Positions 18,536-25,000 of a DNA stretch of 25,000 nucleotides are shown piece after piece (within the stretch, counting starts at the first letter, position 1; every line of letters begins with the position of its first letter). Location of the stretch: contig CM018903.1 of the NCBI GenBank assembly GCA_009663005.1, forward strand, positions 7,328,745-7,353,744. Reading direction: 5' to 3'. Both the position numbers and the translations under genes were made by a program. The notes under the pieces were generated by a model, which was given only the letters and a program-made list of their open reading frames with translations, had not been told where the DNA came from and did not search any database. This stretch comes from Actinidia chinensis (Eukaryota > Streptophyta > Magnoliopsida > Ericales > Actinidiaceae).

Positions 18536-18710
18536 ATTATTCACACTTACGAATGTGAATAATGATTTGTTGTTCGCACTTATGAGTATGAACAATATAT
18601 ATTTGTTTAATACTTACGAATATGAAGAAAGTTCTTACAACTGGTTTTGGAATCGTTCACACTTATGAGTGTAAATAATTTTTTTTGTTCATCTCTGTAT
18701 ATATGAACAA
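18536..18710. repeat. Cluster of five imperfect palindromes sharing a CACTTAYGARTRTGAA core
   Basis: Units at 18536-18563 (arms attattcaca/tgtgaataat, perfect), 18570-18595 (ttgttcgcac/gtatgaacaa), 18606-18630 (a weaker unit with cttacgaatatgaa), 18655-18679 (cacacttatgagtgtaaat) and 18685-18710 (ttgttcat/atgaacaa, perfect). Starts are 30-49 bp apart. The shared core and palindromic form suggest tandem amplification of one unit. Confidence 0.7.
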
Positions 18711-19459
18711 ATTAATGACGAGGTATAAATATTTTAAAACATGCAAAAAAGTATTCTAAAAGCAATTTACTTACCTTTTTAGTGGTATAATATTCTGAAA
18801 TATCTATATTTTATGATTCTCTATTATTTTATTTTAGCTCAAAAACAATTTTTTTTGTGTTTTTTAAATCTACAAATGTGTTGTTAATAGAGAATAATGA
18901 GAATGGAATTAAGCAATAAGATGTGATGTATGATTTAAGTCTTTACGTAGGGAGGGTTAAAGATTTAGATGGTTAATGTTTTAGGTAGAAGAAGTGTAGG
19001 GTTTATAGAGTTTAGTTCTAATACGTAAAAGATGACAATGGAAGAAAAGATAGAAACAAATAATAAAGGTAGGGTTGTACCATATGGGGTGTAATAAAAA
19101 TAGTAATTTTATTTGAGGGTATAATTGTAATAAAAAGTTCATTTCTTGAGACCACTTTGGTTTGCATTTCTCCCGCCTAAATTAAAGCAAGACGACCACC
19201 TAGTCGTCCAAGCGATTGCTTACGATGTTCATTTCACATAATATATATGGATTGGAGTTTGCTTCACCAAAAAATATAAGATATTTATTATACCAGATAA
19301 ATGTGTCAAACAATGCAAAAAAAAGTATTGAAAAAAATGTTAATTTGTTGGTATTTTCTCCAATAATTGAACAAATAAAAAATTCAATTGGATAGCACTG
19401 CTTGTGGCCTATGTATGGTCGAGTGGCCCTTGCCACTGGTTTTTTTTTAAAAAAATAAT
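18711..19459. other. AT-rich spacer, no gene seen
   Basis: No supported gene. gacgac/gtcgtc inverted arms around 19191-19208, followed by caagcgattgctta, resemble worn pieces of plant repeats, but no element could be bounded. Confidence 0.4.
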
Positions 19460-22400
19460 AATTTTTTTAACCCAGGCCTATATATGGATTTTACCTAAAC
19501 CTAATACCCTACCCAACCCGACCCGACCCAAAGGCAAACACTCTAATCAATTCCCAACCCTAAACGCTGCATCACGATACCGAGACGTAAATTTTCTATT
19601 TTAGTGTTCCACTTCTTTGTTCTGTTTTTTTAATCGTTTTTTAATCTGTTTTTCTTTAATCTATTTCTTTAATCCGTTATCGCAGTTGCAGCAAGTTCTC
19701 AGATCCAAAAACAGAAGCAGTGTCCTTGAGGAATTGAGGCTTTCTGACATTATCCTGTTACCTCACTGTCCTTGGGGAGGATTTTGATGGTGCTCCAACT
19801 GGTGGTGGTTTAACTATCAAGACCTTTTTAGATCAGACATATTTCGAGGTGTGTTTCGTAATTATCTTGTGTTCCTTTTCTTTTATTAAATGTTTCATAA
19901 GATTAACTTTAGTACAATACATTTTGCACATGCGCACGATAACATTTGCATAGGCACACATTTGTTGTAATATTTGATGTGTAAATTTATTGCAACTTTG
20001 AATGATTGAGCATTTGTACTAGTGGAGTTTTTTTTTTTTATTATTATTAATTTAGGGTGATAGCAGTTATGGAACTATACTTAGCGAAAAATATTGGAAG
20101 AATCAAATTTCCAAACAAACCAAGGGTCTATTAATAACAAGTTTTCTTCAATAGTTTACCCCACTAGAGTCAATAAAATAAATGATCTTGATGAGAGAAA
20201 AGTCTTTTAATGCCTATGATGCAATGATAGAGAGAGAGTTCGAAGATCATACTTGCAAAAAGGCATTTGTCAACCTCGAGATGAGTCCTTTTCCTGGATA
20301 AATTTTGGGACAGAACAACGTCGATTCATCCCTATATAGTCAATGATTATAGTAGTTTGGTTAGAGTATAGTAAAACAAAAGATCTGCATATTTTTTATA
20401 TTGTTAACTTTTGTAAGCCGCACATGGAACCAATGGGGGGGTGATCCATTGTTGGTAAGGTTTATAGGGATTGTAAAAGGAAAAATAAGACTAACTGAAC
20501 ATGTTGAAAAAGCATAATAGCACACACTCAATGTTTTGAGGCTTATAAAGATCTAATGAAACCAAGTCATCACATTGAAGTGTGCTTCTCTACTCAATCT
20601 GATCAAGCTCGAGTTGATTATCGTACTCGTTTGACTGCATTAGTTGATTGTATTAGGTTTCTTTTACGTCAATGATTGACTTTCTGTGGTCATGATGAAT
20701 CTAAAGAATCCATAAATTAAGGAAACTTTATTGAGTTTCTCCACTTTGTTGCCGATCAGAATGAGAACATTAACAAAGTTGTATTTAAAAATACTCCTGA
20801 AAATCTCAACATGATAGCACCCAAAATTTAAAAAGATATTGTGAATGCAATGGCTATTGAGACTACAAATGCTATTCTACGAGATGTTAGAGATAAGTTA
20901 TTCTCTATCTTAAGATGAGTTTCGTGACAATCAGTAAAAGAACAAATGATAGTCATTTAAGTCCGGGACAAGACAATGGTACCATGTCAGTGGAATGATT
21001 TCTTGGCATGTATCTTTCGTGATACTACTTTTTGTCACTTACGGCATATATTGAGCTGTTTTCGCACAAACATGGATTGAGTATGTCAATTTTGCATGGT
21101 CAAGGTTATGATGGAGTAGCAAATATGCAAGTGAGTTCAATGCAGTCTAAAAAGTTTGCTTATGTGTGAGACTAAATCTGTTTTTTACGTCATGCTTTGC
21201 TCATCAACTTTAATTGATGACTTGGAGCCATTGCTAAAAAAACACAAGAAAATGATTTCATTCTTAATTTAGTTAAAGTTTGTTAAATAATGTGGGGGTC
21301 TATGTAAATGTAAGGACTTCTTTGAGAGAATCATTTGAAAATATTATTAAAGAAATTTGCAGTGGTAAGTGTATAATTGGGCGATGTTTGCATCAATGAT
21401 AGCAGCAACATTGAAAGCGCAAAGACGACACTATTGGGGTACCTTATACTACAATTTTGAAGGTGATTTTATTATTATCTTTGGTGATTGTGTCCTTTAG
21501 GTGTTAAAAAGGATATCACACTTCATAGGAAAGAACTACAACAAGTTGATCTATTGGATGTCATCCAATCAAAATTAAAAATTTCAAATGAGTGTTACAA
21601 GCATTACAAAAGAAAGATCAAGATATTATAAATGCTATGAAGTCTTGTTATGGTATCCAAGGAATCTACAGAAATTCGGCGATCAAGGGGAGAGAATCTT
21701 TTGCTAAAGAAGTGTCTTTGTTTTGTGATAACATGAGTTAATAATCCCAAACATGGATGACGTGTTTGTAGTTCGAGCATATCCATGATCAGAAATCACA
21801 CATCTTCCCATTATTGTGTTGGAACATGTCTTATACGGTGGTAGATATGCAGCTTCAAGAGGTGAATAACTGTTACCCAACAAAACACAAATGACGGTGA
21901 GTACAATTTATTATTATGTATGTTATTCTTGATCACGAACTCTACATTCTCTTCTTTGATAAGAGAAGTTGGGTTTCGGTTTGCCGAGTTAATCCTTCTG
22001 ATTTTTTCACACATCTTCTGATAATTGATAATCACTTGAGACCCTACTTTCTAGATAGAACTCTACTGATAGTTTTCTGAAGTGATAGGGAGTAGTGATC
22101 TTGCCTCAAAAAAATAGTTGAAACTAAGAAGGATGTTATTTATTCATTGGGCGATTTGCTGGCTAAATGGACATTAATCTTACTGGTGCCCCATGTCCTA
22201 TTGAGAAAGTTTTTCTGCTATGAATATTATCAAGATTTCACTCCGGTAATCGCATGGGAGATGAGTGAATGATGATTGATTGGGGACATACATTGAAAGA
22301 GACATATTTGGCATCATAAACAATGAAGTTATTTTGCAAAAATTTCAGAATATAAAACAACAAATGAGATTGTTGTAGTTGGTCATATTAATTTTGAGTG

Positions 22401-22550
22401 TTGTTTTGTGTAAAAAATATTTGTTATCTATATTAAATTTTGAATATTATCGTATTATTTTTGTTTTTTGAAATTTATCATCTTACCTATATGCAATTAC
22501 TTAAGAGTATTTTATGCCTCCACTGGATAAAATTCATGGATCCGCCACCC
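19460..22550 (+). mobile_element. hAT transposon relic (TTF/MYM-type family)
   Basis: A decayed transposase (20232-22390) is followed by a 3' end reading ttttatgcctccactggata and then attcatggatccgccaccc (to about 22550). Its reverse complement (ggtggcggatcc) resembles CAGGGGCGGA-type hAT ends and the MITE end at 24135. The region 19460-20230 before the coding part is non-coding and includes ccctaaac- and acccgaccc-rich sequence that could be its leader or promoter. No matching 5' end was found, so the left boundary is approximate and the element may be truncated there. Confidence 0.65.
20232..22390 (+). pseudogene. hAT transposase, TTF-type zinc finger (ZMYM1-like) pseudogene
   Basis: The product would be a DNA transposase. 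ERVRRSYLQKGICQPRDESF (from 20232) begins the TTF-type zinc-finger region, followed by RRFIP and a broken WLEYS segment. From 20520 to 20915, 132 codons run without a frameshift but with three in-frame stops, including HIEVCFSTQSDQARVDYRTR, GHDESKESIN and IETTNAILRDV (the DUF4371 part). GQGYDGVANMQ (21098-21130) is a family hallmark. LQKKDQDIINAMK (about 21605-21645) and FCDNMS follow. The hAT C-terminal dimerisation part shows LLAKWTLILLVP, then NRMGDE (about 22241-22258). Several stops and frameshifts make it non-functional. Confidence 0.85.
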
Positions 22551-23034
22551 TAATCACCCAACTAAAAGTTATCGTCCAGACCCGAAAGCGACTGCCCAAT
22601 CATCTTGGCAAACCCCCAATTATAAATACTTCATGTGGGTTTCGCCCAAGCATTTTTGGCAACCATGGTTATAATGCACTTTGAAACTTGGATGTGTTAT
22701 ATAAAAAAAAAAGAATCTATGAGATATTACCAAACTACCGCAATTTATGCCCTTTATGCATAGAGTTTAATTTTGGGCGCCCATTGTGCCTAGCACAAAA
22801 ATTGAAGCCTAGCACCCAACATTCAGCAAGAAAACCAATTAGGTGGGTGAAGAATATTTTCTTTTTAATTGATCAGAATAATATGTTTGGTTCCATTTAA
22901 GGTAACAATCTCATTATTTTAGCGAATAAAAAAAAAGAGAACTACCATTCACCCCACCTAATAAATAGGTGAAAATTAAATTTATTATAGACCTCCCCCC
23001 TCTTTGTAAAAGGATTTTAGACCAAAACATTTTA
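22551..23034. other. Spacer, no gene seen
   Basis: Moderately AT-rich. Short open frames have no recognisable motif. TTA at 23032-23034 is the left target duplication of the next MITE. Confidence 0.45.
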
Positions 23035-23251
23035 GGTTTCGTTTGTAATACTTAAAATTAAGTTCTTTTTTTTTTAAGTTGTATCAAAAAGGCAACGTTT
23101 TTAATTTTTTTGCTTTGTGGCTTTATACTTTAGAGCTCCTAAAATTAAGCAACAAAAAAGTAAAAAAAGTCAACTCTGATGGCTTGCTTTTTGCTTATGT
23201 TAAGCAAAAAAATCAAAAAAAAAATAAAAAAAACTAGTGCCAAACGGAACC
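23035..23251 (-). mobile_element. Second copy of the GGCTCCGTTTGGC MITE family, inverted
   Basis: The ends ggtttcgtttgtaatac (23035 on) and gtgccaaacggaacc (to 23251) are inverted repeats, flanked by TTA on both sides (23032-23034 and 23252-23254). The interior holds gctttgtggctttata, the reverse complement of a phrase in the element at 17386-17556, so the two are related copies in opposite orientation. The TTA duplication points to the PIF/Harbinger (Tourist) group. It has no coding capacity. Confidence 0.75.
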
Positions 23252-23254
23252 TTA

Positions 23255-24134
23255 AACTTAAGTAAAGTCCTCTCAAGAATTTGAAGTTGTCGGATACATA
23301 CAGGAGATTTGGAGTTGCCGTAATGCCCAATGTACTACAATCTTATAGTGTCCTTTCTATGTGCTTATTAATATTAACCCATTTTTATAATTTAAATTGT
23401 TCAATTTATAGAATTTGCTGAACATATGACCTATGCAAAAAATCAAGTTGATAGGGCATCAATAGTTCCATGACCGGATGTCATTTGTTTTATAATATAT
23501 TCAAAAAATCATATTTGTCTTTCATTTGTTTTAAAACAAATGGGTTTAGACTTTAGATCATGTAATTATTAACGTTCGATTAATTTGATTTTTTTAGTGG
23601 ATGATCAACTCAACGAGATCTACAATTTAACGGTTTGGATCATTAAAATAAACCTAAAACAAATCAGAGCACCGCAGGAGTATAGTGTTTTGAGAGTACT
23701 ACGGTATCCTATCCCAACCCTGGTGAATGCTATCAGAGATTATTTTTATTATTACATGATATAGAATAATAAACATCTGCATTAATTCTCTTTTCCTTTT
23801 AAAAAATTAAAAATCCTGTAATGCTTGAAATCAGTAGGATTAGATTGTAGATTGACTATAATTAATTCGGTATTGCTTCATCAATTCAGTAGACATACTT
23901 TACTCTATCAACTCGAACTTAAGATCTTCTAGGGAGCTTGTACTGCTCTATTATAACTATTTGAGCTAAAGAGTAGGATAATTATAAAATTAATTAACTT
24001 AAAAGTTGCTAATGAAACTAATTATATGTAAATGTGATTAACCCATTAAACGAGTTAGCCCGTCATTAAGAAAATTAATTCATCATCGTCGCCCAATGAT
24101 ACATTTGAAAAAGAAATATAATGTATTTCACCAC
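23255..24134. other. AT-rich spacer, no gene seen
   Basis: No open frame, exon candidate or terminal repeat could be supported. Confidence 0.5.
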
Positions 24135-24364
24135 CAGGGGCGGAGCTAGAATGAATGTTCAGTGGAATCAAAAAAATCAAAATTTATAGTTAGCGGAGTC
24201 AAAAAAGTCATAATTTATGTTCAGTGAAGTCAAAATTATAGAATTTATAAAATTTAGAATAAATTACTATTTTTTTTAGGATCAAAATTATATTAAAAAA
24301 TATAATATAATTTTTTTCAACAAGATCAATTAACCCCACTTGCCCTCACGTATCTCCGCTCCTG
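24135..24364. mobile_element. hAT-type MITE (CAGGGGCGGAGCTAG ends)
   Basis: The left end caggggcggagctaga and the right end gtatctccgctcctg are inverted repeats of the CAGGGGCGGA type seen in plant hAT elements. The flanking 8-mers ttcaccac and gccaacac agree at five of eight positions, a worn version of the 8-bp hAT duplication. The interior repeats tcaaaaaartca-like units. Its end resembles the 3' end of the hAT relic near 22550, so a related transposase could have moved it. Confidence 0.7.
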
Positions 24365-25000
24365 GCCAACACTATTGCCAATGCTACATCTTTGAGCTGC
24401 ATACACAGACCTCGTTTGGAATATATTTTATTCTTGTCGGAATTTTTTTTAGTTTTTAATTAACTTTTTTTTTATAATTTAGTTAAAAAATTTCATAATG
24501 AAACGGTGGACTCAGCCAATTTTGACTCTAATCTAGTTAGTTGCATTAGGTTTTGAGTTTTTTTTTTTTGTTTACTCAATAGTGAGCATTTTTTTACCTT
24601 TTAGGATTTGTAATTTTACAATGACGATAAAAAAGTTTAGAATTTTGATCAAATACTAGAAGATAAAAAGGTTAGTAATAATTATTAACAACTTTTTTAA
24701 GTAATAAATAACTATTTTTTTCTTTTTAAAGATTTTGTTAAATTTGATAACAAAATTTATTTTTTATATATATTTAGATTATGGACACTTTAAAAATAAA
24801 TTATTCAGATTATTTTTTTAAAAAATAATCATTTATCAAAAAAATTAATAAAATTGGGTAATTTATGAATAAATGAGGATGCTTTGAAAAAAAAGAGAAA
24901 TTTTATTTATTTTAATCGATATATTGAAGAAATAAAAAGAGAAGTTATACATCTAAGGGTATTGTGGTCATTTTGTATAAAAAAATTTAAAACCGGTCTA
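24365..25000. other. AT-rich spacer; possible start of another element
   Basis: cctcgtttggaatatatttt (from about 24412) resembles the GTTTGG-type left ends of the MITEs in this window, but the matching right end is not visible before the window stops. No gene is seen. Confidence 0.35.

Noticed and set aside
19190..19230. 5' terminal repeat of the hAT relic
   Set aside because: The gacgac/gtcgtc arms do not match the 3' end (ggatccgccaccc), so the left boundary remains open.
1..25000. tRNA, rRNA, organelle-DNA insertion or CRISPR array
   Set aside because: No cloverleaf with matching A and B boxes, no rRNA core motif, no recognisable plastid or mitochondrial gene, and no regular repeat-spacer array was found by reading.

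Overview
The window looks like an intergenic, transposon-dominated stretch of an AT-rich flowering-plant nuclear genome, most likely a eudicot. It has no bacterial-type gene density. It carries a Ty1/copia LTR retrotransposon, a TTF/MYM-type hAT transposase relic, several small AT-rich inverted-repeat elements (MITEs), CT microsatellites, and short exon-like islands bounded by GT/AG splice signals. The species cannot be named from this sequence, and no complete, clearly functional protein-coding gene is visible.

Layout: 1-5.3 kb is the most gene-like part. It holds a frameshifted exon resembling the C-terminal end of a formin FH2 domain (1170-1320, +), two small + strand exon candidates with good splice sites (3423-3483 and 4133-4237), and a pyrimidine-rich minus-strand region (4234-5180) with overlapping open frames that could be a first exon or leader. 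5.3-8.0 kb is AT-rich spacer with one coding-like fragment (about 6257-6489), a foldback repeat (about 6493-6778) and a (CT)20 tract.

At 8006-15567 lies a nested pair. A Tourist/PIF-like MITE (TIR beginning GGGCCCGTTTGGCTGG, target duplication TTA) was split by a complete copia element (8310-15425) with about 1.1 kb LTRs and a perfect 5-bp target duplication ATTTC. The internal order is GAG, protease, integrase, reverse transcriptase, RNase H, all badly frameshifted. The damage is mostly one-base insertions and deletions while CpG-rich LTR blocks remain CpG-rich. The hAT relic a few kb away decays mainly by substitution to stops, with a 132-codon stretch free of frameshifts. This contrast suggests that the copia segment may be poorly polished assembly rather than old DNA.

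15.6-19.4 kb is spacer with a long-TIR MITE (16760-17163), a MITE (17386-17556) sitting inside a larger inverted repeat (17312-17630), and an unusual run of imperfect palindromes (18536-18710). About 19.5-22.55 kb is the hAT relic. 22.6-25 kb is spacer with a second copy of the 17.4-kb MITE family in opposite orientation (23035-23251, TTA duplication) and a hAT-type MITE (24135-24364).

The most unusual signal is at the copia primer-binding position. The 17 bases directly after the 5' LTR are a perfect reverse complement of a segment inside the same LTR and run into a long hairpin, and no standard initiator-tRNA-Met primer site was seen. This could indicate self-priming, though it is unproven.
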